DNA from: Sphingomonas psychrotolerans
Lineage (GTDB): Bacteria > Pseudomonadota > Alphaproteobacteria > Sphingomonadales > Sphingomonadaceae
DNA: 64,000 bases
NCBI RefSeq assembly: GCF_002796605.1
Contig: NZ_CP024923.1
Span: 1,302,001 to 1,366,000, forward strand
Direction of reading: 5' to 3'
In this document: positions 9,746 through 18,276 of the stretch, piece by piece
How positions within the stretch are numbered: position 1 is the stretch's first letter
How the letters are laid out: the number at the start of each line of letters is the position of its first letter
Translations under genes and position numbers: made by a program
The notes under the pieces: generated by a model
What the model saw: only the letters and a program-made list of their open reading frames with translations
What the model was told of the DNA's origin: nothing
The model's database searches: none

Positions 9746-11569
9746 CTATTCGGCGGCCAGCGCGTGCGACGCGCTGGGGCGATAGGTCTCGGCGATGCGC
9801 TTCTCGAGCTCGTCGACGAAGATCTGGTTGTCGGTCGAGATTTCGTCGAGGCGGCTCTGGAGGTAATTGTAGCCGAACAAGGCAGGGATCGCGACCGCAA
9901 GGCCAGCAACGGTGGCGAGCAAAGCCGCGGCGATACCGGGGGCGATCGCGTTGATGTTGACGTCCCCGGCGGCGGCGACACCGGCGAAGGTGATCATCAC
10001 CCCGACCACAGTGCCGAGTAGCCCCATGAACGGCCCGCCCGAGATCGCGATGGTGAGCAGCACCATCCATTTGTTGAGGCGCTGTTCCTCGCGCGCCTGG
10101 CCGGCGTCGAGCGCCGAGCGGATCGCCGCGATCGATTGCGGGGCGATGGCGTGGCGATCACCGCCGCGGCCGGAAGCCGCCTCGGCGAGCCGGGGCTTGA
10201 GTTCCTGCTGGCCGATCTCGAACAAGCGGGCCAGCGACGAGGCCGGCTGCGATGCGGCGAGATCCGAAGAGTTGAGCCCCGAATGCGTGCCCTCGCCGCG
10301 GGTGGCATGGGTGTAGCTGGTCAGGAAGCGCCGATTGGCGCCGGCGGTCTGGAACAGCAGCCGGCCCTTGAGGATCATGATGAACCACGAGATCAGCCCC
10401 ATCACCCCGAGCAGGATGATCACTGCCCAGGCATCGGGAGTCAGCGCGCTGACGAGGATGCCGAAGTAATTATGCCCGCCGGCGCTGGCGCCCTCGCCTT
10501 CGGCGGCAACGCTGGCGAAGCTCGCCGAGCGATCCTGCGAACCCGCGGCGAGCGCGATCGCCGATGCCGAGCGCACCGTGTTGGCGCGGCCGATCTCGTC
10601 GACATCGCCGACGAAGCCGGCTTGGCCGCCCACCGCGCCGATCACGTCTTCACCCGCCAGCGCCGGCAGCTTTGCGTCGAACGTGGCGACCGGACCGCCA
10701 TTGACGTAGAGCGTGACCTTGCCGTCGCCCGCGGTGACCGCGAGATGCGCCCAGCTGCCCCCCGGCAGCGGCGCGCCCGAAAGCGCTTCAGAGGGCGTGC
10801 CGTCGGCACCGACGAGGCGAACATAAGGCACGCTGCCGCGCAGCCCGACCGTCAGCCGCTGCGGCGCTGCTTCGCCACCAGCGCTCAGCTTGGTGTACAG
10901 CACCGCATCGGCGGGCATCCCGGCACTGGCGGGCTTGATCCAGCTCGAGAAGGTCATCCGACCCTCGGCGGCAACGCTGAGCGAATCGCTCGGCGCGATG
11001 CGGAGCTGGCTGGCGGCGGTCAGCGTCGCGCCGCCGCCGATCACGCCCTCGACCGTCGGCTTGCCGGTGAAAGCAGTAACGCGGTTGGCATTGGCGGTGG
11101 CGTCGGTCGGCGCGCCATTGTCGCCGAGATGCTGGACCAGCGACTGCTCGCCATCATAGGTGCCGGCCGGATTGGCGACGGCCTTGGCCGCCGCGCTGCC
11201 ATAATAGAGCCAGATATTCTGGCTGGCGCCCGGCGCGACCGACGGCACGTCGACCCACACCAGGGCGATCTCGGCCGAGGGATCGAAGCGCTCGACATGA
11301 TAATTGAGCGGGGTCTTGTCGTCCGAAGCGACGAAGCGCAGGTCACTGCCGTCGGGCTTGACCTTGCTGAAATCGAGTACCCCTGAATGCAGCCGCACCA
11401 GCACCGGCGCGCGCTTCACTTCCTCGGTCAGCCCGCGCACCGCGGGTGCGTTGAGCGTGATCTTGCGACGCTCGCTCCAGTCGGCATTCCACCAATCCTG
11501 CGCCAGAGCCGTGCCCGGCGTCAGCGCAGTCAGCAGGAATGCCGCCGTCAGAAGATTCTTTTTAGCCAT
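9746..11569 (-). CDS. DUF2341/LamG - MotA/TolQ/ExbB fusion protein
   Basis: The product is 607 residues, about 2.5 times an ordinary ExbB. A signal peptide (ending ALAQ, residue 24) leads into a DUF2341-type region (about 25-145, starting DWWNADWSERRKITL). A concanavalin/LamG-like beta-sandwich follows (about 155-335), containing TFSSWIKP and SWAHLAVTAGDGKVTLYVNG. Next come one transmembrane helix (about 375-400) and a MotA/TolQ/ExbB proton-channel domain (about 400-595) with the signature GPFMGLLGTVVGVMITF. The N-terminal sandwich must be periplasmic and could bind glycan or the exoprotein. The gene is second in the operon after tpsB (32 bp gap) and is followed by exbD and tonB. DUF2341-ExbB fusions are known as an architecture, but I know of no established function for the extra domain. 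Confidence 0.9.
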   Translation of the reverse strand: MAKKNLLTAAFLLTALTPGTALAQDWWNADWSERRKITLNAPAVRGLTEEVKRAPVLVRLHSGVLDFSKVKPDGSDLRFVASDDKTPLNYHVERFDPSAEIALVWVDVPSVAPGASQNIWLYYGSAAAKAVANPAGTYDGEQSLVQHLGDNGAPTDATANANRVTAFTGKPTVEGVIGGGATLTAASQLRIAPSDSLSVAAEGRMTFSSWIKPASAGMPADAVLYTKLSAGGEAAPQRLTVGLRGSVPYVRLVGADGTPSEALSGAPLPGGSWAHLAVTAGDGKVTLYVNGGPVATFDAKLPALAGEDVIGAVGGQAGFVGDVDEIGRANTVRSASAIALAAGSQDRSASFASVAAEGEGASAGGHNYFGILVSALTPDAWAVIILLGVMGLISWFIMILKGRLLFQTAGANRRFLTSYTHATRGEGTHSGLNSSDLAASQPASSLARLFEIGQQELKPRLAEAASGRGGDRHAIAPQSIAAIRSALDAGQAREEQRLNKWMVLLTIAISGGPFMGLLGTVVGVMITFAGVAAAGDVNINAIAPGIAAALLATVAGLAVAIPALFGYNYLQSRLDEISTDNQIFVDELEKRIAETYRPSASHALAAE

Positions 11570-11601
11570 TGATGGTCCCCGTCACCCGGTAAGAAAAAAG
11601 C

Positions 11602-13227
11602 CTAGAATTCAGCCCAGAAGCGGACCTGCGCGCGCAGGCGGTCGCCCACGTCCATCGGCAAGCCGGCTTCGTTGCGCAGCGGCGCCGCGAGCAGCGTCGA
11701 CGCATTGAAATATTTGAAGGCGCGGAAGCGCAGCCCGGCACCGACGCTGAGCAGGTTCGTCACGCTCTGCTGCGATTGCAGCGCGTCGCGGACGTGGAGG
11801 ATGCCGGCGTCGACGAAGCCGAACACGCGCATCTCGTTCATCCACTTCACCCCGTCCGAGAAGGAGGGGCTGTCGATCTGGAACTGCATCGTCGCGCCAT
11901 CGTCGCCGAGTTCCTGGCTCTCATAATAGCCGCGCACGCTGTCGAGCCCGCCCGCCGAGAATTGCTCGTTCGAGATCAGCGGCCCGCCGGCGATCTGACC
12001 CGACAATTTGATCCCGGCGCGCCAGTCGCCCGGATATTTGTAGAGGTAGGAAAGCTCCGAGCGCAGCGAGACCCAATTGGCGCTGGCGTTGAAGCGCTTG
12101 AGCCCGAAGCCGCGATCGCCGGCGCCCAGTCCGCGCAGGCCGGCATTGACGCCGAGCGACAGATCTAGCTCGTCCTTGTCGGTGCGGCGCGCCAGCGAAT
12201 ATTGCGCGGTGATCGGATAGTAATCGATCGGCGTCGACGCGGTATCGGCGCCGAGGATCAGATTCTCCTCGAAATTCTTGTAGTCGATCCCGGCGGTGAA
12301 CTGATGGACCAGCTGCGCAGCGCCCGCGCCGCTGGTGAAGCTGTACAGTCCGCGCAGACCCACGATCGTGCCGGTGCCGAGCACGCCGATCCCGCCGATC
12401 GCCGCGACATCGCTGTTCGAGCGCACGACATAGCCGAGCAGCGAGAAGCCCTCTCCGCCGATCGGCGCGACATAGGAGCCCGACAGCACATAGGATTGAT
12501 CGGGCTTGGTCGGAGTCATCTGCCCCTGCAGCGACAGCGAATGGCCGAGCTGGAACAGATTGGTGTAGCGTAGCGAGGCCGAGGCGCGCAGGCGCTCGGT
12601 GCGGCTGCTGCTGCGATCATTGATCTCGAACGAGCCATGATAGGGCGCGTGGTCCTCGACCGCGAGGTCGATATCGACTTCGCCCGGGGTGTCGCCCGCG
12701 CGCAAGGTCGGCATGATCAGCCGGTCGCCCGACTTGTTCGCCGCCGCGATCTCGCGCGACACCGCCTTGTAATTGGGCACCGAGCCCTCGGCGAGCGCGG
12801 GCAGCGACTTCTTGATGTCCTCCGGAGAGAAATAGCGGGCATCGGTGACGCGGACGCGCCCGATTTTGGTTTCGACGACGTTGAAGCGGAACACCCCGCC
12901 CTTCACTTCCTGCTCGGGCAGTTCGACCGCGACGGTCTCATAGCCTTCGCCGCGATACGCCTTTTCGAGCGCGGCACGGGCGGCCTCGACATCGCCGATC
13001 GGGCGTTTGGGGCCGAGGAACGGCATCACCGCTTTCTCGACCGCCATGCGCGGCAGGACGGTGTTTCCCTCGATGCGGAAATTATAGATGTCGACGACAC
13101 GGCCGTCGGTGCCGGAATCGGCAACGGCTTCGGCGGGTGCCGCCTCGGCCTGTTGTGCATAAGCGTGACTGGTCGTGCAGCAGCAAAGGGCAAGAGCCCC
13201 CGCCGACCGCGCTAGCGCGAACGTCAT
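11602..13227 (-). CDS. Two-partner secretion outer-membrane transporter (TpsB, FhaC/ShlB family)
   Basis: The product is 541 residues, the normal TpsB size. A signal peptide (ending AYAQ) is followed by a POTRA_2-type domain (about residues 45-120; IYNFRIEGNTVLPRMAVEKAV), a second POTRA-like domain (about 120-195) and a 16-strand-type barrel to the end. The VRGY motif characteristic of the Omp85/TpsB L6 loop is present (GGLDSVRGYYESQELGDDG) and the protein ends in an aromatic residue (FWAEF). Known role: secretes the TpsA partner across the outer membrane. A GGGGGA ribosome-binding site lies 6 bases before the ATG. It is the first gene of the operon, so transcription of the whole Ton/TPS set should start in the 399-bp space upstream. 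Confidence 0.93.
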   Translation of the reverse strand: MTFALARSAGALALCCCTTSHAYAQQAEAAPAEAVADSGTDGRVVDIYNFRIEGNTVLPRMAVEKAVMPFLGPKRPIGDVEAARAALEKAYRGEGYETVAVELPEQEVKGGVFRFNVVETKIGRVRVTDARYFSPEDIKKSLPALAEGSVPNYKAVSREIAAANKSGDRLIMPTLRAGDTPGEVDIDLAVEDHAPYHGSFEINDRSSSRTERLRASASLRYTNLFQLGHSLSLQGQMTPTKPDQSYVLSGSYVAPIGGEGFSLLGYVVRSNSDVAAIGGIGVLGTGTIVGLRGLYSFTSGAGAAQLVHQFTAGIDYKNFEENLILGADTASTPIDYYPITAQYSLARRTDKDELDLSLGVNAGLRGLGAGDRGFGLKRFNASANWVSLRSELSYLYKYPGDWRAGIKLSGQIAGGPLISNEQFSAGGLDSVRGYYESQELGDDGATMQFQIDSPSFSDGVKWMNEMRVFGFVDAGILHVRDALQSQQSVTNLLSVGAGLRFRAFKYFNASTLLAAPLRNEAGLPMDVGDRLRAQVRFWAEF

Positions 13228-13626
13228 TCAAAATCCCCCGTCGCCGGGCGCCCTCGCGAAGAATGCTCCCCGCCACGCCCAGCCCGTCACTCGTTGAGAG
13301 TGTCGCTAGTTGCCTATTGTGACTCTTCAGTGAAAAATCGAAAAAGTTCCAAACTTTTCCGAAGTAATTTGAATTTTCATGAGAAGACTTCAGATCTAAT
13401 GCCGTTGGATAATCGCGATTAGCGTGAGTCTTTACTTGCGGAATATTTGAATTCCGCATCTATACAGAACACGTCTTCACACGACACGAAGTCGTGGAGC
13501 ATCGTTCCGTGGGGGATCATCCGACCCCTCGATATCCCAAGGACGCTGGGCCGGCGCGGAACCGTACCAGGAATCGACAATATTTTTGGGGGATCTACGC
13601 GCGCCGGCAAATTGCCGGTGCGCAGG
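13228..13626. other. 399-bp intergenic region: promoter zone of the TPS operon
   Basis: I see no gene here. The part at about 13300-13460 is clearly more AT-rich than its surroundings, as expected for a promoter. It contains a perfect inverted repeat (listed separately at 13342-13358). Small open frames crossing it lack a ribosome-binding site or a family match. I could not identify a convincing FecI-type -35/-10 pair. Confidence 0.5.
13342..13358. promoter_or_regulatory. Perfect inverted repeat upstream of tpsB
   Basis: AAAAGTT-CCA-AACTTTT forms a 7-bp palindrome with a 3-base centre in the AT-rich block about 115 bp before the TpsB start. It could be an operator or part of a promoter of the TPS operon. 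Chance occurrence in an AT-rich stretch is possible. Confidence 0.35.
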
Positions 13627-14622
13627 TCAGCGTGGCTGCGGGCCGTTGGCGACGATGCGCAGGTCGCGAGGCCCGTCGACGACGCGCACGCCATAGATCG
13701 CACCGACCGTGGTGGCGAAGCTGACGCTGTCGCTGGTCTGGAAGACTCCGCTCAGCCGCAGCCGCGCGAGTTCGGGTCCCTGCAGCACGATCGGGCGGCT
13801 GCTGTATCGGTTCATTTCCGCCACGGCCTCGGGCAGCGGCGTCTGATCGAGTACCAGTTCGCCATGGCGCCAGGCAGTGACCATGTCGAGCTTGGGCCGA
13901 TCGAGCGAAGGTGCCGAGGTTCCAGTGCCGCGATAGCGTTCGCCGGGGGTCAGCCGCACCGGCCGGGTTGCGGCGTTGGCGATGCTGCCGACATCGACCG
14001 AGCCGGTCAGCAAGGTGACGTCGAGCCGCTGCGCGTCGTTGCGAACGATGAACGAGGTCCCGAGCGCGCGGACATAGCGTCCCGCCGCCTCGACGACGAA
14101 CGGATGTTCGGGATCGTGCGCGACGTCGAACATGGCTTCGCCGCTGACCAGTGTCGAGCGTCGTTCGCTGCCCTGTCGGAACACTTGCAGTTCGGATCCG
14201 GTGTTGAGCGTGACGCGGGTGCCGTCCGCCAGCGCCAAGACGCGCCGTTCGCCGACGCCCGTGCGATAGACCGTCGGCGACAAATACCAACTGAGGCTCA
14301 GCACGCAGATCAGCAACGCGCAGGCGAGGCTGGCCATCGCCGCCACCCGGCGCCGCGCCACCGGGGCGGCCGGCGCGACCACCGGCCCATCGCGCTTCCA
14401 GTCGGGCAGGACCTGGCCGAGTTCGTCCCACACGCCCAGCGTCCGGCCAAGCGCGTCGGCGCGCAGCGGATCGTTGCCCAGCCATGCGTCGAGCCCGGGC
14501 GAAATGGTCGGATCCGAAGCGTTCCCACGCGCGACCCACAAGGCCGCTTCGGCCCGCGCCTGCTGGCGCCGGTCGTGCTGCGTCTCGGGCGCTTCTACCC
14601 GGCTCACCAACCCTCCATCCAA
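13627..14622 (-). CDS. FecR-family anti-sigma factor / sigma regulator
   Basis: The product is 331 residues. The N-terminal DUF4880-type anti-sigma region (about residues 20-75; ARAEAALWVARGNAS, DPLRADALGRTLGVWDEL) precedes one transmembrane helix (about 93-113). The periplasmic FecR domain follows (about 120-215; GERRVLALADGTRVTLNTGS, LVSGEAMFDV) with a C-terminal signalling region like those in FecR relatives (MNRYSSRPIVL). Its start overlaps the end of the sigma gene by 19 bp, so the pair is translationally coupled. Known role: holds or activates a FecI-type sigma factor in response to an outer-membrane signal. The next genes downstream in the same direction are the TPS/Ton operon, which is the obvious candidate target. 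Confidence 0.9.
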   Translation of the reverse strand: MDGGLVSRVEAPETQHDRRQQARAEAALWVARGNASDPTISPGLDAWLGNDPLRADALGRTLGVWDELGQVLPDWKRDGPVVAPAAPVARRRVAAMASLACALLICVLSLSWYLSPTVYRTGVGERRVLALADGTRVTLNTGSELQVFRQGSERRSTLVSGEAMFDVAHDPEHPFVVEAAGRYVRALGTSFIVRNDAQRLDVTLLTGSVDVGSIANAATRPVRLTPGERYRGTGTSAPSLDRPKLDMVTAWRHGELVLDQTPLPEAVAEMNRYSSRPIVLQGPELARLRLSGVFQTSDSVSFATTVGAIYGVRVVDGPRDLRIVANGPQPR

Positions 14623-15086
14623 TTCACCAGAAACAATATTCCCTTGGCGAGTCGCTTCTCGACGGCACTCATGCTCAAGCGATGTTGCGCAGCGATCGCC
14701 GCAACGCTCAACCCCTCCATGCGCTGCGCCCGGATCATTTGTCGCGTGATCGGATCGAGTGCGGCGAAACCTTCGTTCAACCTGTCTAGACGTCTGCGCG
14801 AGGCATAAACCTCATCAGGCAAAGGCGATTCATCGACGATTATGTGCGATTCGATCGGCTCGTCGGCGTGATTGGCGCGCCGCCGCTTGCGCACGGCGTC
14901 GATCGACAGGTTGATCGCGGTGCGCACGAGGAAACCCTCCGCATGGTCGACCGGCTTGTCGCGCCGGTAAATCTCAAGGCGCTGATACGCTTCCTGGATC
15001 AGATCCTCCGAATCCTCGCGCGACACGCCTCGGCGTTGAAGGGCGCGCTGAAGCCGCTTGATCGTCTGCCCGATGGAGGATTCCAT
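14604..15086 (-). CDS. FecI-type ECF RNA polymerase sigma factor
   Basis: The product is 160 residues, typical for ECF sigma factors. Region 2 (about residues 10-75; EDLIQEAYQRLEIYRRDK) and region 4 (about 105-155; LSVAAIAAQHRLSMSAVEKR, the helix-turn-helix) are both clear. It is followed by and overlaps a FecR gene. Known role: redirects RNA polymerase to the promoters of a cell-surface signalling target. No receptor with an N-terminal signalling (STN) domain is adjacent, so the input is open. Confidence 0.9.
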   Translation of the reverse strand: MESSIGQTIKRLQRALQRRGVSREDSEDLIQEAYQRLEIYRRDKPVDHAEGFLVRTAINLSIDAVRKRRRANHADEPIESHIIVDESPLPDEVYASRRRLDRLNEGFAALDPITRQMIRAQRMEGLSVAAIAAQHRLSMSAVEKRLAKGILFLVNWMEGW

Positions 15087-15375
15087 TGCGCCCCCCCTCC
15101 GCTCCGATTGCTACAATCTCATGATGTAAGGGCCGGCGGAAAAAATTGCGCACCCTAGTGCTGAACAAAAACGCGCGTTTGGGTGCTAAGCGGCTGTGAA
15201 GCTCGATGACCGAAAGTGGGCCGCAACCCGACCGGCAGCTACCAGGCGCGGCGCGGTAAGCTGCCGCAGGTTCACCCGCTCAGGCTCGTGCTTTCAGGCA
15301 TCGCGCCAGCCCGAGACGGGCGCGGCGCACGACCAGCGCGTCGCCGGCCGGCCCACGCGCGCCTTTACCGCAATT

Positions 15376-17940
15376 TCAATACGCTCCGGACAGTGTCACG
15401 AACCACTGTCGAGGTGCGATCGGATAGGCCGAATAGCCGTTGGTAGCCGAACCGATCGACAGCGTGGATATCCCCTTTTTGTCGGCCAGGTTCGTGATGT
15501 TGAGTGCGACCTCGGCCTTGCGCAGCGGAAGGATGTTGTCCGGCATCCGCGCGGCGAGACGGAGTGAGGTGAGGAAGTAGGAAGGTACGCTCGCGTCGTT
15601 GGTGAAGGTGGCGTAGCGTCGGCCCACATAATCGCCGATCACCTGCGCTTCGACGGGGCCGAGAGACAGCGTCGCGACGGTCTTGTTCATCCATTTCGGC
15701 GTGCCAGGCAGCTGCTTGCCGCAGGTCGGCACCACGCCGGCGGTGACGAGATAGCCGCCGATGCAGGTGCCTGTGGCAGCGCCGATTCCCGAGGCGGTCG
15801 AGGTATAGTCGCTCTGATATTTCGACAGATTGTACGACGTCGCATTGTAGAGCGAGAAGGCACCGACACGCAGCGTGAAGGCGAGGTCGACGCCGTCCGT
15901 ATGGACGTCGCCGACATTGACGAGGATCGAGGTGCCACCGGTGATGCCGCCGCCGGCGATGCCGCCCGGATTGGTCGAGATGGCGAGCAGGCGGTTATTG
16001 AAGACGACGTGGTAATAGTTGATCTGCGCGTTGAGGCTGACGTCTTCCGCGAAGCTGCGGCTGGTGCGAAGGCCGCCTTCATAGGTCCAGCTGCTCTCGG
16101 GCTTGCCCTCGCCGGCGAAGGCATTGAACGCCGCTTGGCTGCCTGTGAACCATGGGCCGCCCCCGCCGGCCAGATAGGCCTGATATTGGCGCAGGTTCTT
16201 CTGGACGTTGAAATAGACCTGCTCATGGCCGTTGAAGTCCCAGGTCGCTCCGATCGCGGGCAGGAACCAGTTCTTGGTGTCGATCTTGCCCTGGGGCAGT
16301 CCGCCCGCGAGCCCGGAGAGCGAGCCTGCTTTGGGCTGCACCGGGAACCAGCCATTGGCCCATTGCGCGCTGGTCTTGAACCCGAACTGGACACGCAGAG
16401 GATCGAAAACCTGCCAACTGTCCTGAACATGGAGTTGCAGCTGATTGACGCGGGCCTCGCCCTGATATTGGGTGAAGAGCGGCTGCGCTGCCTCGAGCGG
16501 CCGAATATAGGGTGTGCTCGACGCGGGATCGTTGACGTTTACGCCGTACCAGCGACGCCACTGCGTCGTGCTGTTGTGCTCGAACCAGCCGCCGATCTCG
16601 ATATTGTGCGCGCCGAGATCCAGGTTGAGCGCGGAGATCACGCCGAAGCGATCGATGCGATATTCGGTCGTGCGGGTGATCAGGCCCGAGCCGCCGGTCG
16701 CCGCGACCAGCGCAGCGCCGGCCGCTGCGGCCTGGGCCGTGGTCAACGCCGTGCAGGCCGCCGGGCGGACGCCGTTGCCGTTGGCGCCGAACCGGCAATT
16801 GGCCGGAATGCTCGCATATGCGGGGTCGAGATAGGGCTGCGCGGTCGTGATCGACTGTCCGAGCGGGCCGGCGACGACACCGGCACCATCATTGTGATGG
16901 AAATATGCCGTGGTCGACAAGGTCGCGCTGGCCGAGATATGCGCATCGTAGCGGCCATAAGCGAGATAGTCGGTCCGCTGCGCATCCGAATAGTAATTGC
17001 GGTAGTTGCTGCCTTCCGGCGCGGGCGAATTGCCGAGCGCGCTCAGATACGAGCTCCGGTAGGTGTCTAACTCCGGATAGAAGAATGGCTTGGTATAGGG
17101 CGTGTAGAGCTGGACCGGCGTGGCCGTGCCCCCGGCGGAGGGCTTGAAGAAGACCGTCGCGTCCTCGTTCGGCTGGGTCATGTCGTTATAGTCGAAATAG
17201 AGCGTCAGCTTGCCGATCGAATCGTCGTGGACGAACTTGGCGTTGGCCTGCCAGCCGCCCTGATAGCCCCTGAAATCCCAGGCGCGGGCGCGTTGCCGCG
17301 CTGCCGCGATATAGGCCGAATTGTTGCCGCCGAAGGTGCCGCTGTCGACCCGGACGAAGCTGCGAGAGGTGCTGTAGCTGCCGATCGTTTGAGCGACATC
17401 GATGCCGAGAGCGGGCCGCGGATCCGACGAATAGGTCTCGACGGTGCCGCCTAGATTGCTGTTCGAAGCCGTGGCCAGATCGCCGGCTCCGGTCGACACG
17501 ACCACGCGCCCGACATTCTCCGAAATCACTGCGCGCTGCGGTGAGAGGCCGTTGTAATTGCCGTAGCTCTGATCGCCCAGCGGAATGCCGTCCATCGTAT
17601 AGCCGAGCTGGTTGGCGGCGAATCCGTGAATGAAGATCTGGGCGTTCTGCTCGTTATAGCCCCAGGGATCGGCGGTAATGTAGAGCACGCCCGGGAGCGT
17701 CTGGATCGCCTTCAGCGGGCTCACGCCTGGGAGGATCTTCTGCATCTCGGTACCCGGAAGCACCACGGATGTGCGGGTCTCGCGGCCGGTGACGACAATC
17801 GTGGACGATTCACTGGTCTCCGGCGTCGCCGCTTCCGCTGGCGAGGCGGAGTCTGGTCCGTCATTGTCCTGCGCCAGCGCGGCGGCGGGCAGCAACAGCG
17901 AAATCGTCAGGGCCAATAGCGAAGCCGAGGTGCGAGTCAT
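15376..17940 (-). CDS. TonB-dependent receptor
   Basis: The product is 854 residues. I use ATG 17940, which has GGGAAAG upstream; an ATG 30 bases earlier lacks a ribosome-binding site and would precede the signal peptide. A signal peptide (ending ALAQ) is followed by a TonB-box-like segment (STIVVTG), a plug domain (about residues 55-165; LKAIQTLPGVLYITADPWG) and a 22-strand-type barrel. The mature N-terminus is short and has no STN signalling domain, so the protein should import rather than signal. It lies upstream of the ECF sigma gene in the same direction, 289 bp away. The substrate is unknown. Confidence 0.9.
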   Translation of the reverse strand: MTRTSASLLALTISLLLPAAALAQDNDGPDSASPAEAATPETSESSTIVVTGRETRTSVVLPGTEMQKILPGVSPLKAIQTLPGVLYITADPWGYNEQNAQIFIHGFAANQLGYTMDGIPLGDQSYGNYNGLSPQRAVISENVGRVVVSTGAGDLATASNSNLGGTVETYSSDPRPALGIDVAQTIGSYSTSRSFVRVDSGTFGGNNSAYIAAARQRARAWDFRGYQGGWQANAKFVHDDSIGKLTLYFDYNDMTQPNEDATVFFKPSAGGTATPVQLYTPYTKPFFYPELDTYRSSYLSALGNSPAPEGSNYRNYYSDAQRTDYLAYGRYDAHISASATLSTTAYFHHNDGAGVVAGPLGQSITTAQPYLDPAYASIPANCRFGANGNGVRPAACTALTTAQAAAAGAALVAATGGSGLITRTTEYRIDRFGVISALNLDLGAHNIEIGGWFEHNSTTQWRRWYGVNVNDPASSTPYIRPLEAAQPLFTQYQGEARVNQLQLHVQDSWQVFDPLRVQFGFKTSAQWANGWFPVQPKAGSLSGLAGGLPQGKIDTKNWFLPAIGATWDFNGHEQVYFNVQKNLRQYQAYLAGGGGPWFTGSQAAFNAFAGEGKPESSWTYEGGLRTSRSFAEDVSLNAQINYYHVVFNNRLLAISTNPGGIAGGGITGGTSILVNVGDVHTDGVDLAFTLRVGAFSLYNATSYNLSKYQSDYTSTASGIGAATGTCIGGYLVTAGVVPTCGKQLPGTPKWMNKTVATLSLGPVEAQVIGDYVGRRYATFTNDASVPSYFLTSLRLAARMPDNILPLRKAEVALNITNLADKKGISTLSIGSATNGYSAYPIAPRQWFVTLSGAY

Positions 17941-18276
17941 TTCTATCTTTCCCTTTGCTGCAAAGCACAATGCAGCCCCGGGGGTCGTTAGATAGATTTT
18001 GCGCTAGTCCGGTGACGCGCCCGTTGCGATTTCGTGACGGCCAAAGATGCGGCGGATAACGGCGCCTCGCCGTTTGGCCGCTCAATTCGATCTCGCACCT
18101 CCGTGGCCAGAGCGTTGTCACGGTGCTGCATAGCCGCTGGCTATGGGCTCTCACCGCGCATCAAATCTGCAACATGCTCGTCATCGCAGTGCAGCAACCG
18201 CGCCGCCGAACCGTCATGCGCCAACCCTAAGCGCGGCCGCAACCGCACATAACGGGTTCACAGCCGGGGAATTCAA
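17941..18276. other. 336-bp intergenic region between divergent TonB receptors
   Basis: No gene is seen. The region must carry both divergent promoters. The plus-strand receptor has a GGGGAA ribosome-binding site a few bases before ATG 18277. I find no convincing operator, riboswitch or terminator. Confidence 0.5.

Noticed and set aside
8589..10070. Upstream extension of the porin frame (about 490 extra codons)
   Set aside because: It overlaps tonB, exbD and the ExbB fusion in another frame. The true porin start with a signal peptide is ATG 8588.
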